A stretch of 64,000 bases of DNA, from assembly GCA_000149225.2 (NCBI GenBank), contig CM000693.1, positions 1,426,001 to 1,490,000 of the forward strand, read 5' to 3'. The stretch's first letter is position 1. Each line of letters opens with the position of its first letter. Source of the DNA: Lachancea kluyveri NRRL Y-12651. Lineage: Eukaryota > Ascomycota > Saccharomycetes > Saccharomycetales > Saccharomycetaceae. The notes beneath the pieces were generated by a model. It had not been told where the DNA came from and did no database searches. It saw nothing but the letters and a program-made list of their open reading frames with translations. Of this stretch, positions 17,699 to 26,885 are shown piece after piece. The position numbers were made by a program, and so were the translations under genes.

Positions 17699-19186
17699 AT
17701 GAGATCGCATAAGTATACGTACATGGCGATCCTTCGATTCTCGAGAAAAATTGTCACTTTTAAGATCATTAAGCCCTTTACTCTAGTGTCGAGAACAATC
17801 AATCCATACTACATGTTAAGTCACCATTTCTCATCAGCTGGGCCCCTTTATCGCACTGTAAGATGGCAAGCACTAGCAAAATACTGCACCAAGCATGCCA
17901 AGGATACAGCAGCCAGTGCTTCACATGATGTCTCTAATAAGCAGCAACTTTTTATTACCGACCCTATCTCTCCAGGATCTGTGTTCTTTCTGCCCAATGG
18001 TACTAAGATATTCAACAAGCTAGTCAATTTTATGAAATTACAACAACAAAATAAATACGGTTTTGAAGAGGTCATCACGCCCTTGATTTACAGAAAGACC
18101 TTGTGGGAACAGTCAGGGCATTGGGAGAATTATAAGGACGACATGTTTCGTGTAGAAGGTCATGATGTTAACAAAGAGGAGTACGGACTAAAACCAATGA
18201 ACTGTCCTGGGCATTGTATTGTTTTTAAACGGTTTGATAGATCATACAATGAACTACCATTGAGGTTTTCCGACTTTTCTCCTCTACACAGAAATGAAGC
18301 ATCTGGTGCATTGTCAGGGTTGACAAGAGTAAGAAAATTTCACCAGGATGATGGTCACATATTCTGTACTCCAGAACAAGTAGAAGAAGAAATTTCCAAA
18401 TGTTTACAACTAGTTGACATGTGTTATACTAGGATTTTCCCGCTTGGTGCTGAAAACACTCCTACAGTGTACTCTTTACGCTTATCGACTAGGCCAGAAG
18501 ATAAGTACATAGGAGATTTGAAGGTTTGGGACCATGCTGAAGACGTTTTAAAGCATATATTGAACAATTCAGGTAAATCATGGTCTATTAGTGAGGGTGA
18601 TGGCGCATTTTATGGACCTAAAATTGATGTTTTGGTCTCCGACCATACTGGCAAGTCGCATCAGGTTGCCACAATTCAACTAGATTTCCAGTTACCAGAA
18701 AGGTTCAACCTAAAATATAAAGATAAGGACAATACTTACAAAAGGCCTATTATGATTCATAGGGCCGTTTTTGGCTCTGTAGAGAGGTTTATGGCTATGT
18801 TGATTGACTCTAATGGTGGTAAGTGGCCATTTTGGCTGAATCCACGTCAGTGTATGGTTATTCCGGTCAACACTAAGAGCAAAGAAATGTGTGAAGCTGC
18901 TGATGCTATTGCTAAAAAGCTTCGTGGTGAAGACACAGCTGCCGATGAACCTGTCCAACTGAATAGCTTTCACTTCAATGTAGATGTTGACAGCAGAGCT
19001 GAACCAGTCGGTTATAGAATTAAAGATGCGCTTGTAAGAAATTATTCATACCTAGTCATCGTTGGTGAAAAGGAATTGGAAAGCAGAAAGTTTGCGATTA
19101 GAACTAGGGACTCGCGCAAACTAGAGTACCTGAACGCAGACGAGATTTTCGAAAAATTCTCAGAACTAGAAAGAAACTACAAATAA
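17699..19186 (+). CDS. MST1: mitochondrial threonyl-tRNA synthetase
   Basis: A class II aminoacyl-tRNA synthetase that charges threonine in mitochondria. The basic N-terminus (MRSHKYTYMAILRFSRKIVTF...) fits a presequence; a second in-frame ATG (MAILRF) is also possible. Class II motifs are clear: motif 1 around FEEVITPLIYRKTLWEQSGH, the zinc-site segment LKPMNCPGHCIVF, motif 2 around LRFSDFSPLHRNEASGAL, and motif 3 around IMIHRAVFGSVERFMAMLID. The C-terminal anticodon-binding domain ends in FSELERNYK. Like S. cerevisiae Mst1 it lacks the N-terminal editing domain of cytosolic enzymes. It has 495 residues against 462. It starts only 56 bp after the AlaX-like gene. Confidence 0.96.
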   Translation: MRSHKYTYMAILRFSRKIVTFKIIKPFTLVSRTINPYYMLSHHFSSAGPLYRTVRWQALAKYCTKHAKDTAASASHDVSNKQQLFITDPISPGSVFFLPNGTKIFNKLVNFMKLQQQNKYGFEEVITPLIYRKTLWEQSGHWENYKDDMFRVEGHDVNKEEYGLKPMNCPGHCIVFKRFDRSYNELPLRFSDFSPLHRNEASGALSGLTRVRKFHQDDGHIFCTPEQVEEEISKCLQLVDMCYTRIFPLGAENTPTVYSLRLSTRPEDKYIGDLKVWDHAEDVLKHILNNSGKSWSISEGDGAFYGPKIDVLVSDHTGKSHQVATIQLDFQLPERFNLKYKDKDNTYKRPIMIHRAVFGSVERFMAMLIDSNGGKWPFWLNPRQCMVIPVNTKSKEMCEAADAIAKKLRGEDTAADEPVQLNSFHFNVDVDSRAEPVGYRIKDALVRNYSYLVIVGEKELESRKFAIRTRDSRKLEYLNADEIFEKFSELERNYK

Positions 19187-19239
19187 ATACTGAACTCATG
19201 TAAATAGTCATATTAGTCCATACACACGTACGATCTATG

Positions 19240-20481
19240 TTATATCTCCTTTAAGCTATATTCTAAGGTGAAAAGGGGCGACAGGTCGTCTATTTCTCCG
19301 GGCCATATATTTTCAGGAAGATAATCTCCATTATTCAATAGAAACAATTTACGTTCTTTAATATCCGTAAGGTTCAGTTCCTGTAGCTGCTTTTCACATG
19401 AGCGTAAAACCTCTGTCATTCTTAATGCAACGTCCTGTCTCCTTTCCACTTCTTTCAGCAAGTTCTGGTAGCTCTGTTTAAACTTGTTATAGAACTGGCA
19501 CAGCTCTTTAACTTGGTGCATATCCTGCTTGCACGAGGTTTTAAAGGTTTGTATAAGGTCAGAGATTCCTTGGAAAACCGATATATACTCTTCATGTTTC
19601 TCAAACTCCGTGCTTATTTTAAACATTGCAGACTTTAACTTCTGTTTTTCATCTTCTTTCTTCCGAAGCAAGTCGTTTGTCTCTAACGTAAGGGAGTCCA
19701 CTTCACAAACCGCTTCTTGCAATTCAGACATGATCAATGTCAACTCTCCATCATCTCGGCTAACAATTTCAAAAAGTTCCTCACGATCTTCTGAAGGTAA
19801 TTTTTTGTTGCCCATTAGGTTACATTTATCAAAGTGGTCTGTAAGAGATTTAAGAAAATCCACTAGGTCTTGCTCTAATCGTGTAATTTCTTGTGGATAC
19901 TTATCACTAAGTAGTAGCAGGTCCTTACATTTTAAAGAAAATGTCTGCTGAAATTCCAATCTTAGCTTTTCAAGCCTATTCTCTAATAGCTGATCCCGGA
20001 CTTTATTTACCATCGAGTGATACTGAACCTTGATATTTTCTATCTGGCCTTTAATGACCGGCACTTCCTTAAGTTTAGCATCCAATGTATGGAGATTGTC
20101 TCTTGAGATAAAATCCCCCAGCCTCGAGCCCTCTTCTTTGCTCAGTTTATATTCTGTACGATCCAAAACCTGTACTTTTTGGAGTATTTCGCTCTGCCAA
20201 TGTTCCATTTCATGGACTAAATTTTCCAGTACCTCTTGAGACCATTCATGTTCTATCAGCTGTTTTCCTATTCCATTTAAAAGCATCCCGTTATACAGGA
20301 AACGCCCTTGGGTGCTTAAACAATCCATGATAAATTCTAATTTTGATCTGTCCTGTTGCAGTTTATTTATCTGCATCTTTACTAAGGAAAGCTTAGAATG
20401 CGAATCTTGGCACATGAACTGTGCTTGAGATAAATTTTTTCTGGCATTTTCTGATAGGCTCTCTATTTCCTTTTCGTTCAT
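19240..20481 (-). CDS. ATG17: autophagy scaffold protein Atg17
   Basis: Atg17 is the crescent-shaped coiled-coil scaffold that, with Atg29 and Atg31, recruits the Atg1 kinase complex to the pre-autophagosomal structure on starvation. The 413-residue product (417 in S. cerevisiae) is almost entirely helical with heptad-like patterns, for example NARKNLSQAQFMCQDSHSKL, which opens the protein, and MNEKEIESL at the very start. It has no membrane segment. Identification rests on length, the overall pattern, and position between MST1 and SPP382, matching the S. cerevisiae neighbour pair YLR423C-YLR424W. Confidence 0.9.
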   Translation of the reverse strand: MNEKEIESLSENARKNLSQAQFMCQDSHSKLSLVKMQINKLQQDRSKLEFIMDCLSTQGRFLYNGMLLNGIGKQLIEHEWSQEVLENLVHEMEHWQSEILQKVQVLDRTEYKLSKEEGSRLGDFISRDNLHTLDAKLKEVPVIKGQIENIKVQYHSMVNKVRDQLLENRLEKLRLEFQQTFSLKCKDLLLLSDKYPQEITRLEQDLVDFLKSLTDHFDKCNLMGNKKLPSEDREELFEIVSRDDGELTLIMSELQEAVCEVDSLTLETNDLLRKKEDEKQKLKSAMFKISTEFEKHEEYISVFQGISDLIQTFKTSCKQDMHQVKELCQFYNKFKQSYQNLLKEVERRQDVALRMTEVLRSCEKQLQELNLTDIKERKLFLLNNGDYLPENIWPGEIDDLSPLFTLEYSLKEI

Positions 20482-20638
20482 CGTTCTGTTTTGGTAGCAT
20501 GTAAATTTGATGGTTTTTGATATTGTAGGACGCTTTTAAAGGGTCTCAATATGAAATCTACTCTTCGCCCAGTGACTTAATTTTTACAATCTCGTAGAAA
20601 CAATCAATAAAAGCCCCCAACACACCTGGGCTAAAGAC

Positions 20639-22687
20639 ATGGATGGCCGTGATGAGCGTAGCAAGCTATTTTTCAATAAAAAAAGACGGCTAGATCCATA
20701 CGGGTACAGTGACAATGAAGACGAGGAGAGTAATGAAACTAATTCTGACGACGAACTATCGGTACCTTCCAAAAACTTGAACTCTGTAAGTGAAGTAACC
20801 ACGGCTCCCAGAGTTCCTCGGTTGGCTGTAAACTTTAAACCGGCATCTTCTTCTATGACTAAAAAATATGGTATTGGAGCCAAACTTCTATCTAGGATGG
20901 GCTATGTTGAAGGTCAGGGCTTGGGTAAAGATGGGTCAGGTATCACGGCACCAATAGAGACTGAACAGAGACCACAAGGTGTCGGGTTAGGAATGTTGAC
21001 GGCCAATGGCTCAAATGATTCAGAAAGCTCGGATGATGAAATTATTAAGAAACCAGGTGAGGTGGTGTTTGAATCGGGTGAATCCCTAACCGAAAGACAT
21101 GACATAACTGATAAGGTACGAGAATTAGAAACCTTAGGAGCTAAGGTACCTCAAGACCTGAAGTTATATATCAACAATGGAGGGAACTTTTCTATCTCTC
21201 AAAAGCTGAAGCTTGAACGAGCTGTTCGCGAGCTTTCCGAGATATCTACCAAGTTAAGTTCTTTGGAAATCCGTGAACCTGTAATAAAAGAACAACTGAA
21301 ATCGAATGACATATACTCGGAAAAAATTGAGAAACTTATAGATTGCTTAGAATATGACGGCACCATTATCGATAAAATTAATGGCGTTCTCCAATTACCA
21401 GATGAAGGACAAGTGGATAAACTTGTTTCTTTTATACTAAAACAAGAGTTCTCTAAATACACGGAGTGGAATCCTTTAGTGACTCCAAACCATATTACAG
21501 AAAGTATTTTGCCTGTTATTGAACTTCTGTCTTATCAAATGGACACCGATACTTACCAGTTAAATAAAACTCAGACCGAGATTTTTCAGTACACGTTTTC
21601 TAGACTATTACCGTACTGGCAGAATTTTTCAGTGGCCAAGGACAAGGTTAGCGTTTTATTAAGTTTGCTCCTAGATTATGAACCAGTGCTTTCATTTACC
21701 AACTGTATGGATTATATATTAGACGCTTTCATTGTCGACAAATTGATGGATGCAGTCGAGAGCTGGCAAATTGGCAAAGAAAAAGAGTCTTCGCCAAGGC
21801 ACTGGCTTTTAGACCTTAGCGTAGTGATACCCGACCACACGATAGACAAGCTAAAGAATAAGGTACAAAAGAAATTTACAGAATACTGTATTAATTGGTA
21901 TCACAGAGAAACCCCAATTCTTAATGCGGATTTGCTATTTATCAAAGAACTTTTAGGTGCGAATTCATACTTTTGTATTTGCCAAGAACATTTTTTGCCA
22001 AACTTTGTTGAACAGCTGTGGTGGAAATATTTCGACCCAACTTTAGAATTGGAGGACAACACAGAGCGGTGTGGCTCTTTCTATTTCATGCAAAAGTTCC
22101 ATCAGTGCAGACTGTTATTCTCTGAAGATGTTGATAGAGTAATTGTTCGCGCGGTTTTTAATGAACTTGAAAAGATCCTATTCCAATGGTTTATGTACTC
22201 CCGTGGTACTTTTTCCGAAGCACGCTCATGGTTTAACTGGTTCATCAATAGGTCATACTCCAATATCGAACTAGTAGACTATGAGGCTCAACATATTAAA
22301 AGCGCGCTGGATTTTCTGAGCATGCCCTCATTGGCACCAATTCATGATGAAGCTTTACCTTTTGAAAGGCTACTGGGTTTAGAAAAGCAAAGTCAAGGTT
22401 ACAATATGAAAAATATTCCCATTAGAAAGGTCACTGTCACTTTTAAAGACGTTATCCAGGATTTTTGTGACGAACACGGGCTTGTGTTACAAAAGTTAGA
22501 CTCTTCGTATACTATTTTGCCCACTTTCGGTTCGACTTCTCGTGCCACTGAATCATTAGTGCCTTTATTTGAAGTGCGCTCTCCCTGCCATGTAAGGCAA
22601 GTTGCCATTAAAAACGATGTTCTATGGGTGAAGTTTGAAAAAGAATTTAAACCGGTGTATCTGTGGCAGCTTGATAGCTTGGTATAA
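20639..22687 (+). CDS. SPP382: spliceosome disassembly factor Spp382/Ntr1
   Basis: This G-patch protein activates the DEAH helicase Prp43 to release excised lariat introns and discarded spliceosomes. It has 682 residues (708 in S. cerevisiae). The acidic N-terminus is followed by the G-patch at about 78-122 (KKYGIGAKLLSRMGYVEGQG, then LGKDGSGITAPIE and RPQGVGLGM). The rest is the helical GCFC/TFIP11-type region. It diverges from ATG17, the two starts being 157 bp apart. Confidence 0.94.
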   Translation: MDGRDERSKLFFNKKRRLDPYGYSDNEDEESNETNSDDELSVPSKNLNSVSEVTTAPRVPRLAVNFKPASSSMTKKYGIGAKLLSRMGYVEGQGLGKDGSGITAPIETEQRPQGVGLGMLTANGSNDSESSDDEIIKKPGEVVFESGESLTERHDITDKVRELETLGAKVPQDLKLYINNGGNFSISQKLKLERAVRELSEISTKLSSLEIREPVIKEQLKSNDIYSEKIEKLIDCLEYDGTIIDKINGVLQLPDEGQVDKLVSFILKQEFSKYTEWNPLVTPNHITESILPVIELLSYQMDTDTYQLNKTQTEIFQYTFSRLLPYWQNFSVAKDKVSVLLSLLLDYEPVLSFTNCMDYILDAFIVDKLMDAVESWQIGKEKESSPRHWLLDLSVVIPDHTIDKLKNKVQKKFTEYCINWYHRETPILNADLLFIKELLGANSYFCICQEHFLPNFVEQLWWKYFDPTLELEDNTERCGSFYFMQKFHQCRLLFSEDVDRVIVRAVFNELEKILFQWFMYSRGTFSEARSWFNWFINRSYSNIELVDYEAQHIKSALDFLSMPSLAPIHDEALPFERLLGLEKQSQGYNMKNIPIRKVTVTFKDVIQDFCDEHGLVLQKLDSSYTILPTFGSTSRATESLVPLFEVRSPCHVRQVAIKNDVLWVKFEKEFKPVYLWQLDSLV

Positions 22688-22838
22688 GTTGTTTTTTTTT
22701 TCCATTTTCTTTCTTCTTCATTCTTTCTTTTAGGTTTGGCTTAGATATATATATATATATGTATTGACGGAGCAAAAAGGATGATAATATTTACAAGATG
22801 ATAATTCTTCTTTTTTTGTTTTCAACACACAAGACTGT

Positions 22839-23612
22839 TCATTTGGAGCTTTGCTGGTCGGTGTCTTCCTTCAGTTTGGCGTCTGCCTGTTGCTCTTTTT
22901 CCGCTTCATGCTGTTCCAAGACTGGTTCGAAAATAGCTTCTCCTTGTTTGACATCGGATGAGGTTTCTGGCGTAGTCAATTGAGCTTCAGGGACTTCGCC
23001 AACCTGCTCGTTTTCAGATTCCATTTGGGCTGCTGCTGCTGCTGCATCTTCTTCATCTTTGATCTGTTCAGCGTAATACTCAGGATACCTTCTGAAACAC
23101 TCTTGCATGCCTCTGAATTTTTCCACGCAATCTATACCTTTTGGTTCGGCTTCGGAGTAAACGAAGCAGGAAAAGGCTTCCTTGAATTCTTCACCGCATG
23201 GACCATGAGCCATACCGCCTAGACAAGGGCAGTCCCAGTTGATTTCGCCCGTATCTGGGTTATAAGCAGACTGCTGTTGTGGTTTTTCGCCGTCACTGTC
23301 TCCTCCTTTTTCAGCAGTGGACTCTTGGTTTTTTGATCCGTTAGCATCTCCTTTTTTCAATTCCTTAGTACCCTCTCTGTTAGCTTCTTCTCCCTTAATT
23401 TCGCCCACGACCTCTTCCTTTTTGCCCTCCAACAACACGGTAGGGTTGGTGGTAGCATAAAGGGCCCCAGCAGTTAGCACAGAGGTCATTAGAACTGCTG
23501 CAAACTTGGTAGAAATAGTAGCAGAAGCATGGGTTTTAGAGGAATAATTCCTCAACGGTCTGACAGTTTGTAAACCAGAGCGGCGTAGGAGGTTGAAAGG
23601 AGCACGATACAT
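22839..23612 (-). CDS. MIA40: mitochondrial intermembrane-space oxidoreductase Mia40
   Basis: Mia40 is the import receptor and disulfide carrier of the intermembrane space, re-oxidised by Erv1. The ATG at 23612 ([20 protein letters not shown]) is preferred; the frame upstream opens only from a TTG. Of 257 residues, about 1-30 form a presequence and about 36-55 an inner-membrane anchor ([19 protein letters not shown]). An acidic linker follows, then the catalytic domain [17 protein letters not shown]. Cys128 and Cys130 form the redox CPC; Cys139/149 and Cys162/172 form the twin CX9C pair. The acidic linker is much shorter than in S. cerevisiae (403 residues in total there). Confidence 0.97.
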   Translation of the reverse strand: MYRAPFNLLRRSGLQTVRPLRNYSSKTHASATISTKFAAVLMTSVLTAGALYATTNPTVLLEGKKEEVVGEIKGEEANREGTKELKKGDANGSKNQESTAEKGGDSDGEKPQQQSAYNPDTGEINWDCPCLGGMAHGPCGEEFKEAFSCFVYSEAEPKGIDCVEKFRGMQECFRRYPEYYAEQIKDEEDAAAAAAQMESENEQVGEVPEAQLTTPETSSDVKQGEAIFEPVLEQHEAEKEQQADAKLKEDTDQQSSK

Positions 23613-23742
23613 CTTCTTTGATTCGATATCTTGGGGTACTTCGGAGGAGAGGGAAAGCAATCGCAAAAGCTCAAATGATAATTACTAATTCTTAAAAACG
23701 GACAGGAACACATTGGAAACATTGAAAAATTTCATCATCGTG

Positions 23743-23761
23743 TTGTACGTTTTACGTACAA
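23743..23761. repeat. perfect palindrome upstream of MIA40
   Basis: TTGTACGT and ACGTACAA are perfect 8-bp arms around a TTT centre. They lie 131-149 bp upstream of the MIA40 start and look like a dimeric binding site. No factor is assigned. Confidence 0.7.
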
Positions 23762-24316
23762 TATGATGATGTATTCGTTCAAACGTATCTGGCGCCTGTC
23801 CCGTTAAACAGAACAGGCTCCAAAAGATCTAACTGTATAGACGTTTTACACGTGGGTATAAGGCTCTCATGGTATGGCATGGCTGGTTTCCATAGCCGTG
23901 CAAATTATTATCCTGCCCGTTGGACACGTGTTGTGACACGAAGAACCAGTGATTGAAAGTATCAATAAGGAGAATAAGAAGAAGAAAAATGCCCTTCTTT
24001 CGAAGATATACTGACCGCGTGTAATAATCCCAACTTTGTAGTAAAATAATGCAAATCAACGTCCGTGTTTGCTTTTGGATTGGTATTGCAGCATCAAAAT
24101 TCAGACGTGTACTAGGTTTTATGGCATGTTGCACCTCACAGCCTTACTACGTACAGAATTACTTGAACGCTGTAAAAGAGTCTACGTGTTACCCGTTTTT
24201 GTCCAACGGCTCTTCCTCGTCGTTTGATCCCTTCTTGGTGAATATATGAGCAGCAACTGCTTCAACAACAACGACAACAAAAACAACAACAACCACAACA
24301 GGATAAGGAGGCAGAA
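23762..24316. other. divergent promoter region MIA40 / YKT6
   Basis: Two CACGTG E-boxes lie at 23849-23854 and 23925-23930. A Reb1 site and a CAA-rich leader (about 24258-24302) just before the YKT6 ATG complete the region. A 66-codon frame at 24049-24249 overlaps this promoter and is not convincing as a gene. Confidence 0.55.
24189..24195 (+). promoter_or_regulatory. Reb1-type site upstream of YKT6
   Basis: TTACCCG is an exact match to the core of the general regulatory factor Reb1, 122-128 bp upstream of the YKT6 ATG, where such sites normally set a nucleosome-free region. Confidence 0.6.
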
Positions 24317-24919
24317 ATGAAAATCTATTACATTGGTGTGTTAAGGAATGGTACAGACAAAACTCTTGAGCTATGCTCGGTTAAAGACTTGTCGCAATTT
24401 GGCTTTTTTGAAAGAAATGGTGTGTCGCAATTTATGACTTTTTTCTCCGAAACCGTTGCTGGTAGAACCACTGCGGGTCAGAGACAAAGTATTGAGGAGG
24501 GAAACTACATCGGTCACGTTTACAGCAGAAGCGAGGGCTGTTGTGGCGTGTTGATCACTGACAAGGAGTACCCCGTTAGGCCTGCATACACTCTATTGAA
24601 CAAAATTCTGGACGAGTATCTAGTGGCACACCCGCCTATTGAATGGAAAGATATTTCTGAAACTAATGACAATCTGAAGCTAAGAGAGCTTGACATATAC
24701 ATCTCCAAGTACCAAGACCCATCCCAAGCCGATTCTATAATGAAAGTACAGCAGGAGTTGGACGAAACCAAGATTGTATTGCACAAGACCATCGAGTCTG
24801 TCTTACAAAGGGGCGAGAAGTTGGATAACTTGGTCGACAAGTCTGAGAGTTTGAGTGCCAGTTCTAGAATGTTCTATAAGCAGGCCAAGAAGACAAACTC
24901 GTGCTGCATCATCATGTAA
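24317..24919 (+). CDS. YKT6: R-SNARE Ykt6
   Basis: Ykt6 is a lipid-anchored R-SNARE used in ER-Golgi, endosomal, vacuolar and autophagosome fusion. It has 200 residues as in other yeasts. An N-terminal longin domain ([12 protein letters not shown]... to about 135) is followed by a SNARE helix (about 140-195) with the central arginine in the R-SNARE layer ([16 protein letters not shown]). The C-terminus is CCIIM, a CAAX farnesylation box with the adjacent cysteine for palmitoylation. Confidence 0.98.
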   Translation: MKIYYIGVLRNGTDKTLELCSVKDLSQFGFFERNGVSQFMTFFSETVAGRTTAGQRQSIEEGNYIGHVYSRSEGCCGVLITDKEYPVRPAYTLLNKILDEYLVAHPPIEWKDISETNDNLKLRELDIYISKYQDPSQADSIMKVQQELDETKIVLHKTIESVLQRGEKLDNLVDKSESLSASSRMFYKQAKKTNSCCIIM

Positions 24920-25665
24920 AGGTGGGGGAGGGGCCTTACTATGTTGGCCAGAGTACTATTTACTTGATCTCAGTAGTCTTAGGTTAAGTAAAAAGAAAAA
25001 AAAATTCCAGCAGAGGCATGATCTGGAGCGTTTTATTTCCCTTTTTTGTTTCCCCGTTATGGAACGGTATTGGTTTTTACAGTTTATTTAGATTCCATCT
25101 GTCACACAGCTTGGCCTTTGACCGGTAAAGACCCAACCTCTTTAGACTGGCAAAAAAAAAAAAACTGGGGACCAAACAACTACCTGTTTTGGTTTCCATG
25201 TTCGTATCCGTTCGGTAGACATCGGTAGAAGAACCTGGGATTTGTCGTCTCCGGGATAGTGGACGATGCCTCTTAGGTAAACATCCGACATATACGAAAG
25301 CTTTTAGTCATATAAACAAGTATGTGAGTGGCAACACTTGTATTTCACAGCGGCGACATAGAACAGTTACAAAAAATCCATCTTCCAGATTTGCAAGTCT
25401 TGGGAAACACTTGAACGGTTTCAAAACGGCATACTAAATTAAGCCAGTCCTGATGGGTAAACTCACTCCAAAGCTTTAAAAGGTGATTCCACACTCCGAA
25501 TACAATATCATATGTCGACAACCACTACGGCGAAATGAAGAATCAAGCCTTGTCACTTGAACGTATCTATTTTTTGAATACATAGTTTAATCAAGTAAGC
25601 GTTCGCAGCATCTATAAAGCACGTGCAAAGTTCCAGATCCCCTCTCTAGATTAGAGAGACAATCG
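24920..25665. other. intergenic region YKT6 - tRNA-Asn
   Basis: This 0.75-kb stretch follows the 3' end of YKT6. It has a G-rich patch just after the YKT6 stop, short A-runs, and near the tRNA a small inverted repeat (CTCTCTA at 25642-25648, TAGAGAG at 25652-25658). No gene or recognisable element is seen. Confidence 0.5.
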
Positions 25666-25671
25666 AAAAAA
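25666..25671 (-). terminator. Pol III terminator of tRNA-Asn
   Basis: A run of six T on the minus strand begins 7 nt after the tRNA 3' end. Confidence 0.85.
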
Positions 25672-25677
25672 GATATC

Positions 25678-25751
25678 CGACCTCGGTGAGGATTGAACTC
25701 ACGATCTTGCGATTAACAGTCGCACGCCTTAACCAGCTTGGCCACGAAGTC
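25678..25751 (-). tRNA. tRNA-Asn (anticodon GTT)
   Basis: Read on the minus strand this begins GACTTCGTGGCCAAGCTGG, with a 7-bp acceptor stem against CGAGGTC that includes one G-T wobble. It has the A-box TGGCCAAGCTGG, the anticodon loop CTGTTAATC containing GTT, and the B-box GTTCAATCC, and it ends with a G discriminator. It has no intron and closely matches S. cerevisiae tRNA-Asn. The LTR at 25959 lies upstream of its 5' end. Confidence 0.97.
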
Positions 25752-25958
25752 ATTATTGGAAGCTTGAATAGGGACAGCTGTGTTATACTACACGATCCGT
25801 CTCTCGGCTCCTCTAGGTGATCCGAGCGGCACGAACAACATCAACTTATCTGGAACAGTGGCATGCCACAGGGACGTTTGACTCACCATTGCGGTCCAGA
25901 CTGATCCAAAAAAGTGTAGATAGAACACAGGGTTGAGAAATAGTTGGATATCAAGATA

Positions 25959-26292
25959 TGTTGGAACGAAATACAACTATCAACCATCGACTAGTATTCG
26001 TGTTACTAGTATATTATCACACACGGTGTTATAAGGTGACATAAAGAATGAGAAACAGTCATCTAAATTAGTGGAAGCTGAAACGCAAGGATTGATAATG
26101 TAATAGGATAATGAACCAGAAACATATAAAAGGAAAGAGAATATATGAATAATTGTATATAGAGTTATCGACTCTCTTTTCTGGATTCCTAGAAAGACGA
26201 GGAGAACTTCTGGTACACCCTGTACGCTAGACGTTACAGCCTCGACCGAAAATGGAATCCCAACAATTGTCTCAATATTGACCCAGTTGTCA
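25959..26292 (+). mobile_element. solo Ty1/copia-type (delta-like) LTR
   Basis: This 334-bp element starts TGTTGGAA and ends ...CCCAGTTGTCA, the same length and end pattern as the S. cerevisiae Ty1/Ty2 delta LTR as I remember it. Its central part around 26062-26115 (for example ATTAGTGGAAGCTGAAACGC) is nearly the same as delta. No internal gag-pol sequence is attached, so it is a solo LTR left after the body was lost by LTR-LTR recombination. It lies about 208 bp upstream of a Pol III-transcribed tRNA gene, the known Ty1 target zone. The flanking pentamers AGATA and AGAAG do not form a clear target-site duplication. It may be moderately old. Its U3 end now lies about 0.9 kb upstream of CYB2. 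Confidence 0.9.
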
Positions 26293-26465
26293 AGAAGAAG
26301 GGTGTACGCTCAGTAAAACCGGATCTTTATATAATAAGCAAGCGCAACGAATTGTCGCGTCAATCGCCTATTGATCCGAGAATATACCTCGAACTATGAA
26401 AGAAAGAGCTGGACATGGTACTCTCTGCGCAGTATCCACTGTTCGATGCCGATAATTGTTTACTT

Positions 26466-26487
26466 TCTCCGAGATATCTCCGAGATC
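26466..26487 (+). repeat. 11-bp tandem repeat in the CYB2 promoter
   Basis: TCTCCGAGATA is followed directly by TCTCCGAGATC. On the other strand the pair presents two CGG triplets separated by 8 bp, the kind of spacing read by zinc-cluster regulators. It does not fit the Hap1 consensus (6-bp spacing). The bound factor is unknown. Confidence 0.6.
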
Positions 26488-26657
26488 TGACCGATCGAAA
26501 TTGGAGAGAGTGAAACAGGTAGTCATTCAATTGATTTTACGCATGGGATAAATCCCGAACATGGAGGACCCACTAAATAAGAACTTACGGACACATGGAA
26601 GTTTGCTCTCAGTGACCTTTCTGCCAAAACGTAGTTTTCTTTCCGTCCCACCCTCTC

Positions 26658-26668
26658 CCCCACTTAAT
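26658..26668 (-). promoter_or_regulatory. Mig1-like glucose-repression site
   Basis: CCCCACTTAAT on the plus strand is the complement of the Mig1 pattern (A/T-rich stretch followed by a GC box, here GTGGGG). It lies about 220 bp upstream of CYB2, a gene known to be glucose-repressed in S. cerevisiae. A nearby run of C at 26674-26681 may add to it. Confidence 0.5.
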
Positions 26669-26759
26669 GTGCCGCCCCCCCACGCAAACCCAGACTTGCC
26701 GATACTTACAGCCGCTGAGCGCGTTTCTATCAAACCTACGGGGACATGGTAACCTCGAG

Positions 26760-26766
26760 TATAAAA
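26760..26766 (+). promoter_or_regulatory. TATA element of CYB2
   Basis: TATAAAA lies 120-126 bp upstream of the CYB2 ATG, in the usual yeast window for a regulated gene. Confidence 0.7.
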
Positions 26767-26885
26767 CTCGCGGCAGTTTAACCGTGGATATTCTAGTTTG
26801 GTCTTTCTTCTACATTTGATTATTTACTCATATATCTGTACTGAGAAAACAAAAACTACTGGATAGACAGATTCGCTTGTTTATT

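Larger units (their letters stand above)
26293..26885 (+). promoter_or_regulatory. CYB2 promoter region
   Basis: This is the interval between the LTR and the CYB2 ATG. It contains an 11-bp tandem repeat, C-rich Mig1-like sequence and a TATA element, listed separately. Frames at 26527-26752 on either strand overlap these sites and are not convincing genes. Confidence 0.6.

Noticed and set aside
24049-24249. 66-codon frame between MIA40 and YKT6
   Set aside because: It covers the Reb1 site and YKT6 promoter, has no family features, and its composition fits chance.
25752-25958. A second LTR (sigma or tau type) between the tRNA and the delta-like LTR
   Set aside because: No TGTT...CAACA-type ends and no similarity to Ty3 or Ty4 LTRs that I can see.
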